17,529 bases of DNA from Bacteroidota bacterium (GTDB taxonomy: Bacteria; Bacteroidota; Bacteroidia; Bacteroidales; 4484-276). Each line of letters begins with the position of its first letter. Position 1 is the first letter of the stretch. The notes below the pieces were generated by a model that searched no databases, was not told the origin of the DNA, and saw nothing but the letters and a program-made list of their open reading frames with translations. Both the position numbers and the translations under genes were made by a program. This document shows positions 6,609 to 14,744 of the stretch, piece after piece. The stretch is taken from NCBI GenBank assembly GCA_013203545.1, contig JABMQA010000246.1, positions 1 through 17,529 on the forward strand, written 5' to 3'.

Positions 6609-8684
6609 ATGAGGGGATTATTCATTTTATTATTCACCACTGCGCTGCTTCTCCAAAGCCACGGCCAGTTATATCCTGATTCCGAAAGGAATGTCGACAC
6701 AAGGATTACTGACCTGATCTCACAAATGACCCTCCAGGAGAAAATCGGTCAGATGACCCAGGCCGAGCGGGGAAGCGTTGAAGCTTCAGGCCTCTGGGAT
6801 ATCAAGAATTATTTTCTGGGTTCGGTATTGAGTGGTGGTGGTAGTGTCCCTTCACCAAATACGGCTGAAAGCTGGGTTGCCATATACAACAACATGCAGG
6901 AAAAGGCACTTTCCACACGACTGGCCATCCCGATCATTTATGGCATTGATGCCGTGCATGGTCATAATAACCTGTATGGTGCTGTCATTTTCCCACACAA
7001 CATTGGTCTGGGTTGCACACGCAATCCCGGGCTGGTAAATACCTGCGCTGAAATTACAGCATTGGAAGTACGTGCAACCGGCCTCAACTGGACATTCAGT
7101 CCTTGTATAGCGGTTCCTCAAAACGAATTTTGGGGTCGCACCTACGAAGGGTTTGGTGAATCACCCGGACTGGTTGACTCGATGTGTGTGGCAGCAATAT
7201 CAGGATATCAGGGAGATGACCTCAGTACAGATAATACCATTTTGGCCTGCGCCAAACACTTTGCCGGAGACGGTGGCACCATGAATGGGATCGACCAGGG
7301 AAATACCATCCTTCCGGAGGATTCTTTACGGGTGATACATCTCCCACCCTATTTCTCAGCAGTTGACGCAGGGGTGGGGTCTGTCATGATCTCTTTCAGC
7401 AGCTGGAACAATGTTAAATGCCATGCGAACTCAGCATTAATAAACGGCATGCTAAAAGATGAAATGGGATTTGAAGGGATAGTTCTTAGTGACTGGAAAG
7501 GTATTGATCAGCTGAACGGGGATTTTAAAGCTGCCATTAAAACAGCCATCAATGCGGGTATTGATATGGCCATGCAGCCGGATAATTATATACAATTTAT
7601 TGATTTCCTGACGCAACTCGTAAATGAAGGAGAGGTTTCCACAGAAAGGATCGATGATGCTGTTGCGCGGATCCTGGAAGCAAAAATACAACTCGGATTA
7701 TTTGAAAATCCCTACGCTGACCTGGCTCTGGTAGACACAGTGGGCTGTCCTACACACCGGGCAGTTGCACAAAAGGCTGTCAGGGAATCGCTGGTATTGT
7801 TGAAAAACGATGGCATCCTTCCGTTATCAAAAGTGAATGGTGACATATTGGTTGCCGGAGCAAAAGCAAATGATATAGGTGCCATGTGCGGTGGCTGGAC
7901 AATATCATGGCAGGGAGGTTTGGGCGCAATAACCGAGGGCACAACCATCCTTGAGGGCATCACGAATGCTGTAGGAAACGAAAGGGTTGTTTTTACCGGA
8001 AATCCCAATCAGGTACCTGATGCCGACTACGCTGTGGTTGTGGTTGGAGAAAATCCCTATGCAGAGGGAAGCGGCGATATTTTCGGTACAGGTGGTAGTG
8101 GATTTATCCTATCGGATGAAGATAAACTGATGATTGAGGCAGTAAAGGATGCCGGCATTCCCATGGTGGTCATACTGCTTTCGGGACGGCCGCTCGATAT
8201 CCGGGATGAACTCGTTGATGCAAATGCCTTTATTGCAGCCTGGCTTCCCGGAACCGAAGGTGGTCCGGGGATTGCTGATGTTATTTTCGGTGATTATTTG
8301 CCCACAGGAAAACTATCGCATACATGGCCGGAATCCTTTAATGACGTACCTATCAATATTTTCAGAAACAATGCCGGCAAAGAGGCTTTATTCCCATATG
8401 GCTACGGATTATCATTTCCCACCAGTGTTGACGGGGAGTTAGCAAATAATATGGACTTAGCGGTGTTCCCCAATCCTGTAAACGATTACCTTGTTATCCG
8501 CTCGGAAAGCATAAAAGATGCTACCATCACAATTACTGATTTGTTAGGGAAACCTGTAATTAGAAAACAAGAAAACCTTAGCAACAGAATTATAATTCAC
8601 GTTGGCCATCTGAGGGCAGGTATTTATATTTTGACTGTAGATAACAATGGCTCCAGGATAAACAAAAGGATTGTAAAGAGGTAA
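6609..8684 (+). CDS. Secreted GH3 beta-glucosidase/exo-glucanase with T9SS sorting domain
   Basis: This 691-residue glycoside hydrolase family 3 enzyme would remove terminal, probably beta-linked glucosyl residues from oligo- or polysaccharides. A signal peptide covers about residues 1-20 (cleavage near SHGQ). The TIM-barrel domain shows GIDAVHG (D114), RTYEGFGE (177-184), KHF (216-218) and the nucleophile D295 in VLSDWKG. The second domain (about 390-605) supplies the loop GENPYAEGSGD, in which E486 aligns with the acid/base of plant exo-glucanases. Residues about 616-691 (VFPNPVNDYLVI... to the basic end) are a type A T9SS C-terminal sorting domain, so the enzyme is expected to be exported and attached to the cell surface or released. 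The conserved pocket favours the broad exo-beta-glucanase/beta-glucosidase group, but the linkage cannot be fixed. No SusC/SusD genes flank it, so it is not in a classical polysaccharide utilisation locus here. Confidence 0.93.
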   Translation: MRGLFILLFTTALLLQSHGQLYPDSERNVDTRITDLISQMTLQEKIGQMTQAERGSVEASGLWDIKNYFLGSVLSGGGSVPSPNTAESWVAIYNNMQEKALSTRLAIPIIYGIDAVHGHNNLYGAVIFPHNIGLGCTRNPGLVNTCAEITALEVRATGLNWTFSPCIAVPQNEFWGRTYEGFGESPGLVDSMCVAAISGYQGDDLSTDNTILACAKHFAGDGGTMNGIDQGNTILPEDSLRVIHLPPYFSAVDAGVGSVMISFSSWNNVKCHANSALINGMLKDEMGFEGIVLSDWKGIDQLNGDFKAAIKTAINAGIDMAMQPDNYIQFIDFLTQLVNEGEVSTERIDDAVARILEAKIQLGLFENPYADLALVDTVGCPTHRAVAQKAVRESLVLLKNDGILPLSKVNGDILVAGAKANDIGAMCGGWTISWQGGLGAITEGTTILEGITNAVGNERVVFTGNPNQVPDADYAVVVVGENPYAEGSGDIFGTGGSGFILSDEDKLMIEAVKDAGIPMVVILLSGRPLDIRDELVDANAFIAAWLPGTEGGPGIADVIFGDYLPTGKLSHTWPESFNDVPINIFRNNAGKEALFPYGYGLSFPTSVDGELANNMDLAVFPNPVNDYLVIRSESIKDATITITDLLGKPVIRKQENLSNRIIIHVGHLRAGIYILTVDNNGSRINKRIVKR

Positions 8685-8709
8685 CCATTCATTTATAAGG
8701 ACAAAAAAA

Positions 8710-9603
8710 ATGAAACAAAAAGCAGCATTGGTTTTATCAGGAGGCGGAGCCCGCGGTATGGCCCACATCGGGGTGATAGAAGAACTGGAAAAACATGGTT
8801 TTGAAATCGTATCGATAACCGGCACATCCATGGGTGCACTGGTAGGAGCTGTGCACGCCCTTGGAAAAATGGCGGAATTTAAAGACTGGCTGTTGAGCCT
8901 GGACAAGATTAAAATCTTCAATCTGATTGATTTCAGCTTCAGCACACAGGGCCTGGTAAAAGGCGACAGGCTCATCCATAAGTTGAAGGAGTTTATTCCA
9001 AATATGAATATCGAAGACATGAGCTTGCCATTTGCTGCTGTGGCAACAGATATTAAAAATAAAAAGGAAGTTGTTTTCACAAAAGGAAGTGTCTTTGAAG
9101 CCATCAGGGCCTCCATTTCCATCCCAACCGTACTTACACCTGTAAAAACCGAAAACGGACTGCTCGTGGATGGTGGGGTGATAAACAACATACCCATCAA
9201 TCATGTAAAGAGGGTTCCGGATGATATTTTAATAGCGGTGAATGTGAATGCAGGCATTGAGGTTGAAAGGTCAAAAGCATCGAAAAAAGAAAAAGAGACC
9301 AGGCAATCAACCTATCAGAACAAACTATTGGAATTTTACAACCAGCTGCATTTAACTACCCCAACTAAAAAAGAGGAAAAGCTGGGTTACTTCGACCTGA
9401 TCACCGAGGTGATCGGAATGATGACCAACCAGATCGGAAAGATGGCGCTCGAAAAATACACACCGGATATTTTGATTGAAGTATCCCGCGATGCCTGTAA
9501 TATGTATGATTTTTATAAGGCTGAAGAGATGGTTGAATTCGGGAAACACGCTGCCATCAAAAGTATTGAAGCGTATAATAAAAAAGACAGTGTGATTATT
9601 TAG
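8710..9603 (+). CDS. Patatin-like phospholipase (RssA-type)
   Basis: The 297-residue protein is a cytoplasmic serine hydrolase of the patatin family, probably releasing fatty acids from phospholipids or related acyl esters. It carries the oxyanion glycine loop GGGARG (11-16), the nucleophile elbow GTSMG with S40, and the dyad aspartate in DGG (D154). All catalytic elements are intact. The C-terminal 120 residues are helical and lysine-rich, with no signal peptide. It starts 25 bases after the GH3 stop codon with no promoter between, so it probably shares that transcript, although no functional link to the secreted glycosidase is evident. The length is near that of bacterial RssA-like members. 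The lipid substrate is unknown. Confidence 0.92.
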   Translation: MKQKAALVLSGGGARGMAHIGVIEELEKHGFEIVSITGTSMGALVGAVHALGKMAEFKDWLLSLDKIKIFNLIDFSFSTQGLVKGDRLIHKLKEFIPNMNIEDMSLPFAAVATDIKNKKEVVFTKGSVFEAIRASISIPTVLTPVKTENGLLVDGGVINNIPINHVKRVPDDILIAVNVNAGIEVERSKASKKEKETRQSTYQNKLLEFYNQLHLTTPTKKEEKLGYFDLITEVIGMMTNQIGKMALEKYTPDILIEVSRDACNMYDFYKAEEMVEFGKHAAIKSIEAYNKKDSVII

Positions 9604-9702
9604 GTGCTTTTTCCTATAACTTTTAATTACCTCAATGTATCCGGCCTTTTTCAGTTTGTTGATCTGGTTATGTAAAAATGGATCAAGATCTTTTAATTGC
9701 AT
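9604..9702 (-). pseudogene. Remnant of a winged-helix transcriptional regulator
   Basis: Between the patatin stop codon and the next promoter, the minus strand encodes from an ATG at 9702 a short segment starting MQLKDLDPFLHNQ and continuing INKLKKAGYIEVIKSYRKK. The first part resembles the start, and the second the recognition-helix/wing region, of winged-helix regulators of the HTH_34 type (LDPLIHS... and LxKLxxAGYIEVxKSF). The roughly 35 residues normally between them are absent, and the frame then runs on antisense through the patatin gene. I therefore read it as an internally deleted, truncated relic. The family match is from memory and the fragment is short; chance resemblance is possible. 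Confidence 0.4.
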
Positions 9703-9744
9703 TTTATTCCTCTTTTGATTTGGATTTATCATTCTGAACAGTTA

Positions 9745-9775
9745 TTGTGATTCTTAAAAATTTAGCTTATATTTG
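9745..9775 (+). promoter_or_regulatory. Promoter of the decapeptide-repeat protein gene
   Basis: TTG at 9745-9747 is separated by 20 bases from TATATTTG at 9768-9775. This matches the Bacteroidetes housekeeping promoter arrangement (TTG, 19-21 bases, TAnnTTTG). The start of transcription would be near 9782, leaving a leader of about 18 bases before the ATG at 9800. It is the best-formed promoter in the window and implies an independent, possibly strong transcription unit. Confidence 0.72.
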
Positions 9776-9799
9776 AGGAATAATTTTTAACAAAAAAAC

Positions 9800-12700
9800 A
9801 TGAAAAAATTTACGCTATCAACCACGCTGGCAATCGTTATCACACTTTCAGCAATTGCCCAAACCCCACAGGCCATCCAATACCAGGCAGTGGCAAGAGA
9901 CAATGCAGGCATAATTCTGGTAAATCAAGCTGTTAGTCTTCGGATGAGCATACATGAAGGATCGGTGATTGGAACGGTTATTTTCCGCGAAACCCATTCA
10001 GCGACAACCAACCAGTTTGGTTTGGTGGATATTGAAATTGGCAACGGAATACCCGATATCGGGATATTTTCGACCATTGACTGGGGAAGCGGTTCACGGT
10101 ATCTCGAAACAGAAATCGATCCGGCAGGTGGGAACAACTTTATTTGGATGGGAACTGTACAACTGCTAAGTGTTCCTTATGCTTTGTATTCCGAAAATAC
10201 GGCCCATAAAGATGATGCCGATGCCGACCCGGCAAATGAATTACAAACATTGTCCATTACAGGAAACGATCTTAGTATCAGCAATGGCAACACCGTCACA
10301 ATTTCCGGTTCAATAGCCACCAGTAAAATTTCAGATACTGATGGTGATACATGGGTTGACACGGAACAAACATCAGATAACGACAGTATCCGTTTTGTAA
10401 CGGGCGGGACCGAGCGGGCGAGAATATTACCTGATGGAACCATCGAGGTTGAAGGTACTGTTGCAGCAAATTTATTTGTGGGGAATGGCTCGGGTTTAAC
10501 AGGTGTTCCCGGTGACAACCTGGGAAATCATACCGCAAATTTTTATCTGAATATGTCGAATCAACAAATTACCAACCTGGCTGATCCTTCTGTTGGTAGT
10601 GATGCTGCTACAAAACAGTATGTTGACAGCAACGGTGATAATCTTGGAAACCACACGGCACAGTTTTACCTGAATATGTCAAATATGCAAATAACAAATC
10701 TGGGAGATCCTACTTCAAACAATGATGCTGCTACAAAGCAGTATGTTGACAACAATGGCGGAGATAACCTTGGAGATCATATGGCCACACAAAACATCAA
10801 ATTAAATTATAATTGGTTATCCGGTGATGGTGGCAATGAGGGGGTTTTTATAAAAACGGATGGAAAAGTAGGAATTGGAACGAATGACCCCAGCGAAAAA
10901 CTTCATGTACTTGGCAAAGCAAGAATATTGGGGGGAGTTTCAGTTGATCAATCAACCGAAGATGGTGTGTATGTGTTTCGTGCCGGAAACCCATCTTTGC
11001 CTCAGCAAAGTGGCGAAAAAAATGGCTTTGAAGTGGCCGGTGCAGAAGGTAATGGCCTTTTTGTAGGCCGGGCAGATTCCAGTGGAATTTCAATAGCCTC
11101 TGCCGGTAAGTTTGGTATGTATGCTTCGGGTACGGGTGATTGTGGCGTCTATATTGGTTCTTCCGGTAATGATGGGTTTATTGTTGATAGAGTGGGGACT
11201 CCCGTTAAACAAACTTCAAGCCCCGAAAAAAATGGTTTTGAAGTGGGTGGTGCAGAAGGTAACGGACTTTTCGTTGGGTGGGCCCACCTTAATGGTGTTT
11301 CAGTTGATGAAGTCAGTGGTGATGGCTTTGCTGTTGGTCATGCCGGTAATAAGGGTATTAAAATTGGTTCTACCGGCAGTGATGGTTTTTATGTTGAATC
11401 TGTCGGAAATCCTTCTTCACAACTCAATAGCTATCATAAAAACGGCTTTGAAGTGGCCGGTGCAGAAGGTAACGGACTTTTTGTGGGCCGGGCAGATGAG
11501 TCTGGTGTTTATGTTAATGAAACTGGTGAGGAAGGATTACAAATTTCTTATGCTGGCAGTCATGGTATTTTTATATATGACGCCGGTGGTAAAGGTGTGT
11601 CTGTTTATAAATCTGGTTCTGACGGATTCTCAGTTGAATCTGCTGGTAACCCCTCAGCAGATTATGGAAGTGTGTATCAAAACGGCTTTGAAGTAGGAGG
11701 TGCAGAAGGTAACGGACTTTATGTCGGCCGGGCAGATGAGTCTGGTGTTTTTATTTGGGAATCCGGTCAGAAGGGTGTTTCTATAGGTTCTACGGGAGGT
11801 GATGGTTTTGTTGTTGGATCTGTCGGAAATCCTTCTGCAGTTACTGCAAATTCAGCTAAAAATGGTTTTGAGGTTGGAGGTGCCGAAGGCCATGGTCTTT
11901 ACGTCGGGCAGGCTGACATGAATGGTGTATTTGTTGAATCTGCCGGAAATCCAACATTGAAAATGTATAGCACCACACATAAAAATGGCTTTGAAGTGGC
12001 TGGTGCAGAGGATAATGGACTTTTTGTGGGGCATGCTGATGGTGATGGCGTAAATATTAATCATACGTTTGGTACCGGTATTTATGTTGGAAGTGTCGGA
12101 TATCCTGTTGGAACCTTCCCAAGCTTCTTAAGAAGAAGCGGTTTTGAAGTGGCCGGTGCAGAAGGCTATGGGCTTTATGTTGGCTGGTCTGATACAACTG
12201 CTATTTTTGTGAATGAATGCCAGGGTGATGGTGTTAACATTAGCCATACTTACAGTTCTGGTTTTTCTGTTTATGAGGCCGGAAATCCTTCTACCCAAAC
12301 AGACAATTCGTCGAATAATGGTTTTGAAGTCGCCGGCGCAGAGGGTAATGGGCTTTACGTGGGTCGGGCTGATGAATGGGGTGTTCAGGTTTTTTCTGCC
12401 GGTAAGGATGGGTTTTATGTTGCGATGGCAGATGGAAATGGTGTCAGCATTATCAATACGGACAAAAATGGCTTTCATGTTGGCTATGCTGCTGAAGATG
12501 GACTTAATGTTACTCAAGCCGGTGAAAATGGAGTTACAATTGACGACGCTCAGGCTAATGGAATTTCTGTTGATGATGCCGGAGATAATGGGATTGCCGT
12601 TGAAAAAGCCGGTGCCCGTGGATATTATGTTAACGACTGTGCTGATGGGCTTTATGTTAACGATGCCGCAGATGATGGCGTTTATGTATCTGCAGCCGAT

Positions 12701-13282
12701 GATTATGCTTTCTTTGGTAATACAACAATGTTAAACCGAGAATGGGGATTCTACACACCGGATCAGATCCATGCCTACAATGTATTTTCAAAAGGTAACA
12801 GCACTTATGCGAAAAATACCGGAAATTCTTCTTTGGAACCCGGAGACATTGTTTGCATTGCCGGTGGATTGGAAGAAAATGTTTTGGACGGTGAAGGCTT
12901 TCCTGTTGTAAATATCAACAAAGCCACACAGTCAAACTCACAGGCTGTTTTCGGTATTGTGCAGTACAAAGTCACCATCCGTGAAGAATTGGAACAGGCG
13001 CCGGAAGGTGAAACAGCAAAAACGCTAAAAAGCTTTGAAAATGCAGAAGGAAATGTTATGCCGGGCGATTACCTTGCAGTGGTGGTATTTGGCCAGGCCG
13101 AGGTGAAGGTAAGTGACACAAGAAACATACAGGCGGGCCAGAAACTTACCATCTCAGAAAGTGCAGGAAAAGCCCGGACAATTAGTAACCTTGACAACTG
13201 GGCTGATACCGGAATTCTCGGCAAAGCCCTGGAAGATTCTGATGGCAAAGGGACTATTAAGGTTTATGTGAATTGCAGATAG
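9800..13282 (+). CDS. Large secreted tail-fibre-like protein with decapeptide solenoid repeats
   Basis: The 1160-residue protein has a signal peptide (MKKFTLSTTL..., cleavage near AIA-Q at 20-21). An N-terminal domain (about 22-135; AIQYQAVARD, FRETHSATTNQFGLVDIEIG, GTVQLLSVPYALYSEN) is common in exported Bacteroidetes proteins. Residues about 240-340 carry phage tail-fibre-like repeats with DAATKQYVD twice, followed by KVGIGTNDPSEKLHV (356-370). Residues about 378-975 form a solenoid of decamers with consensus [DN]G-hydrophobic-x-V-x-x-A-G-x, organised in eight larger units each beginning [NS]GFEV[AG]GAE. The C-terminal domain (about 976-1160; LEPGDIVCIAGG, VMPGDYLAVVVFGQAEVKV, GILGKALE) resembles the beta-rich end domains of tail-fibre-like proteins. 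No S74 chaperone or T9SS sorting domain is visible. A role as a surface or released fibre, adhesin or matrix protein is inferred. It has its own promoter; no phage structural genes are nearby. Confidence 0.88.
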   Translation: MKKFTLSTTLAIVITLSAIAQTPQAIQYQAVARDNAGIILVNQAVSLRMSIHEGSVIGTVIFRETHSATTNQFGLVDIEIGNGIPDIGIFSTIDWGSGSRYLETEIDPAGGNNFIWMGTVQLLSVPYALYSENTAHKDDADADPANELQTLSITGNDLSISNGNTVTISGSIATSKISDTDGDTWVDTEQTSDNDSIRFVTGGTERARILPDGTIEVEGTVAANLFVGNGSGLTGVPGDNLGNHTANFYLNMSNQQITNLADPSVGSDAATKQYVDSNGDNLGNHTAQFYLNMSNMQITNLGDPTSNNDAATKQYVDNNGGDNLGDHMATQNIKLNYNWLSGDGGNEGVFIKTDGKVGIGTNDPSEKLHVLGKARILGGVSVDQSTEDGVYVFRAGNPSLPQQSGEKNGFEVAGAEGNGLFVGRADSSGISIASAGKFGMYASGTGDCGVYIGSSGNDGFIVDRVGTPVKQTSSPEKNGFEVGGAEGNGLFVGWAHLNGVSVDEVSGDGFAVGHAGNKGIKIGSTGSDGFYVESVGNPSSQLNSYHKNGFEVAGAEGNGLFVGRADESGVYVNETGEEGLQISYAGSHGIFIYDAGGKGVSVYKSGSDGFSVESAGNPSADYGSVYQNGFEVGGAEGNGLYVGRADESGVFIWESGQKGVSIGSTGGDGFVVGSVGNPSAVTANSAKNGFEVGGAEGHGLYVGQADMNGVFVESAGNPTLKMYSTTHKNGFEVAGAEDNGLFVGHADGDGVNINHTFGTGIYVGSVGYPVGTFPSFLRRSGFEVAGAEGYGLYVGWSDTTAIFVNECQGDGVNISHTYSSGFSVYEAGNPSTQTDNSSNNGFEVAGAEGNGLYVGRADEWGVQVFSAGKDGFYVAMADGNGVSIINTDKNGFHVGYAAEDGLNVTQAGENGVTIDDAQANGISVDDAGDNGIAVEKAGARGYYVNDCADGLYVNDAADDGVYVSAADDYAFFGNTTMLNREWGFYTPDQIHAYNVFSKGNSTYAKNTGNSSLEPGDIVCIAGGLEENVLDGEGFPVVNINKATQSNSQAVFGIVQYKVTIREELEQAPEGETAKTLKSFENAEGNVMPGDYLAVVVFGQAEVKVSDTRNIQAGQKLTISESAGKARTISNLDNWADTGILGKALEDSDGKGTIKVYVNCR
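10517..10814 (+). repeat. Phage-fibre-like internal repeat, two full and one partial copy
   Basis: Copies begin at the codons for N240, N281 and N323, giving a 123-nt and then a 126-nt step. Full copies read NLGNHTAxFYLNMSNxQITNL then a DP-containing linker and DAATKQYVD; the third retains NLGDHMATQNIKLN and departs. The motif is typical of trimeric phage tail-fibre shafts and Bacteroidetes surface proteins. Confidence 0.8.
11021..12708 (+). repeat. Decapeptide (30-nt) repeat array in eight superunits
   Basis: Superunits begin at 11021, 11231, 11441, 11681, 11861, 11984, 12137 and 12317. Their lengths in residues are 70, 70, 80, 60, 41, 51 and 60 before the last, which runs on for about 13 decamers. 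Units 1 to 7 each end in a non-solenoid decamer after a glycine-rich turn, usually GNP[ST] followed by a polar variable stretch. Nucleotide identity between units is high around the GFEV[AG]GAEGNGL segment, pointing to duplication or gene conversion. Confidence 0.9.
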
Positions 13283-13310
13283 GAAACAGGTAGAAAAGGA
13301 ACAAGAACAA

Positions 13311-13362
13311 TGTAACACATACAATTTCGTTACACGTAAGGTAAACTGATGACTCAAGTCAT
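13311..13362. promoter_or_regulatory. Two small palindromes before the radical SAM gene
   Basis: TGTAAC at 13311-13316 pairs with GTTACA at 13329-13334, and ATGACTCAAGTCAT at 13349-13362 is a near-perfect palindrome with a CA centre. Neither is followed by a T tract, so they are not convincing terminators. They lie 35-85 bases before the radical SAM start and could be regulator-binding sites. No TAnnTTTG element is visible in this 115-base gap. Confidence 0.25.
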
Positions 13363-13397
13363 TTAACATTAAAAAAAAATCTTGCACTAAAATTTAT

Positions 13398-14711
13398 ATG
13401 AAAATACTTCTGATCTCCCCCACCATTGATGCCGAAAAAAGAACCAACAAAGGCCTTATGATGCCCCAACTTGCACTTTATATACTTGAAGGGCTTACTC
13501 CTACTGAACATGAAGTAAAAATTATTGAAGAAGAGACTGATAATGTTGATCTTGAGGAGGCATGCGACCTGGTTGCCATAAGCTGCCTGACGGCAAATGC
13601 CCCTCGGGCTTACGAACTTTGCCGGGAATTTAAAAAACGGGGCAGAACTATAGTACTGGGCGGGGTACACGCCACTATACTTCCGGATGAGGCCCTGCAG
13701 TATGCTGATTGTGTTGTAGTTGGTGAAGCTGAAGGTGTCTGGGAAACACTACTCGAAGATTTCCAGAATAACAATTTGAAAATAAAATACCATAACCCGA
13801 CACCTGATCTGGGAAAATATATCCCGAAAGATTTCAGTAAAATGGTCAAAAGAAGACTGTACAGTCTTATTCCGATTATGACAACCAAAGGCTGCCCTTA
13901 TAACTGTGATTTTTGTTGTGTCACAAATCTATTTGGAAAAAAAATGAGACATGTGCCTGTCGAAAATGTAGTACGCGACATCAAGGAATCAGGTGCAAAG
14001 AATTTTATGTTTCTGGATGATAATATTATTGGCCACCCAGCATATGCTAAAGAATTATTCAGGGCGCTCAAACCATTAAAAATTAATTGGGTAGGACAGG
14101 CTTCCGTATCCCTGTTGGTAAATGATGATGAATTAATCCAACTGGCAGCAGACAGTGGTTGCAAAGTACTCTTCTTCGGAATCGAAAGTGTTTCGGAGGA
14201 ACAGTTAAAGTCGATGCGTAAGTCAATTAAGGAAATTAAGCATTTGGAAAGTGCGTTCAAAAAGATTAAAAAGATGGGGATACTAATCCATGCCTCTATG
14301 GTTTTTGGTTTTGACAACGATACGGCTGAAACCTTTCATGAAACTGTGGCCTTTCTTAAGAAAAACAAAGTTAGTACTGTCTCCTTCAATGTATTAACCC
14401 CCTACCCCGGAACCAAAACCTACGAAGATCTGAAACATGAAGGTCGCCTGATTACCACCGACTGGAGATATTATGATCACAATACCGTTGTATTTAAACC
14501 AAAGAACATGACACCTTATGAACTACAGGCCGGTAAAGTCAAAGCAAGGAAGGAATTTTACAGGATCTCATCCGTTCTCACACGTGTATCTGGAAATTTA
14601 TACAGCCCGATCATATACTTTGCCACCAATTTTGGCCATATGAAACAGGTAAAAGTTGAGGCAAAAAGAATAGTGAAGCTAAAATCAGAATTATTTGAAA
14701 ACAGCCGATAA
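13398..14711 (+). CDS. B12-binding domain radical SAM protein
   Basis: This 437-residue cytosolic protein has an N-terminal cobalamin-binding Rossmann domain (about 1-135) with GGVHATILPDEAL (88-100) and VVGEAEG (107-113), but lacks the DxHxxG base-off motif. A radical SAM barrel follows (about 155-360), with the 4Fe-4S ligands C166, C170 and C173 in CPYNCDFC and the later FGIES and TPYPGT segments. The C-terminal 80 residues are basic and helical. The architecture is that of class B radical SAM enzymes, many of which methylate or rearrange lipids, tetrapyrroles or peptides. Which reaction applies here cannot be deduced, because no biosynthetic genes or precursor peptide are adjacent. It converges on the helicase gene with 33 bases between stop codons. 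Confidence 0.9.
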   Translation: MKILLISPTIDAEKRTNKGLMMPQLALYILEGLTPTEHEVKIIEEETDNVDLEEACDLVAISCLTANAPRAYELCREFKKRGRTIVLGGVHATILPDEALQYADCVVVGEAEGVWETLLEDFQNNNLKIKYHNPTPDLGKYIPKDFSKMVKRRLYSLIPIMTTKGCPYNCDFCCVTNLFGKKMRHVPVENVVRDIKESGAKNFMFLDDNIIGHPAYAKELFRALKPLKINWVGQASVSLLVNDDELIQLAADSGCKVLFFGIESVSEEQLKSMRKSIKEIKHLESAFKKIKKMGILIHASMVFGFDNDTAETFHETVAFLKKNKVSTVSFNVLTPYPGTKTYEDLKHEGRLITTDWRYYDHNTVVFKPKNMTPYELQAGKVKARKEFYRISSVLTRVSGNLYSPIIYFATNFGHMKQVKVEAKRIVKLKSELFENSR

Positions 14712-14726
14712 TCAACAACTATTTCT

Positions 14727-14741
14727 TTTCCTGGCCGGAAA
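14727..14741. terminator. Small hairpin between convergent genes
   Basis: TTTCC at 14727-14731 and GGAAA at 14737-14741 flank the loop TGGCC. The hairpin lies between the convergent stop codons and an A-rich tract follows it at 14747-14752. The stem is only 5 bp, so a bidirectional terminator is possible but weakly supported. Confidence 0.3.
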
Positions 14742-14744
14742 TAA

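Noticed and set aside
8544..9204. Long minus-strand open frames across the GH3 end and the patatin gene
   Set aside because: They are antisense to two genes with intact catalytic motifs, and their translations show no recognisable domain.
11112..12734. Long plus-strand frames (+1 relative) inside the repeat protein
   Set aside because: They arise from the 30-nt periodic composition of the real gene; the translations are methionine- and valine-rich without domain character.
9800..13282. Prophage tail gene cluster
   Set aside because: No capsid, baseplate, tape-measure, lysis or integrase gene flanks the protein, and it has a signal peptide.
13398..14711. RiPP biosynthetic locus around the radical SAM gene
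   Set aside because: No precursor peptide, RRE domain or SPASM cluster is visible in or near the gene.
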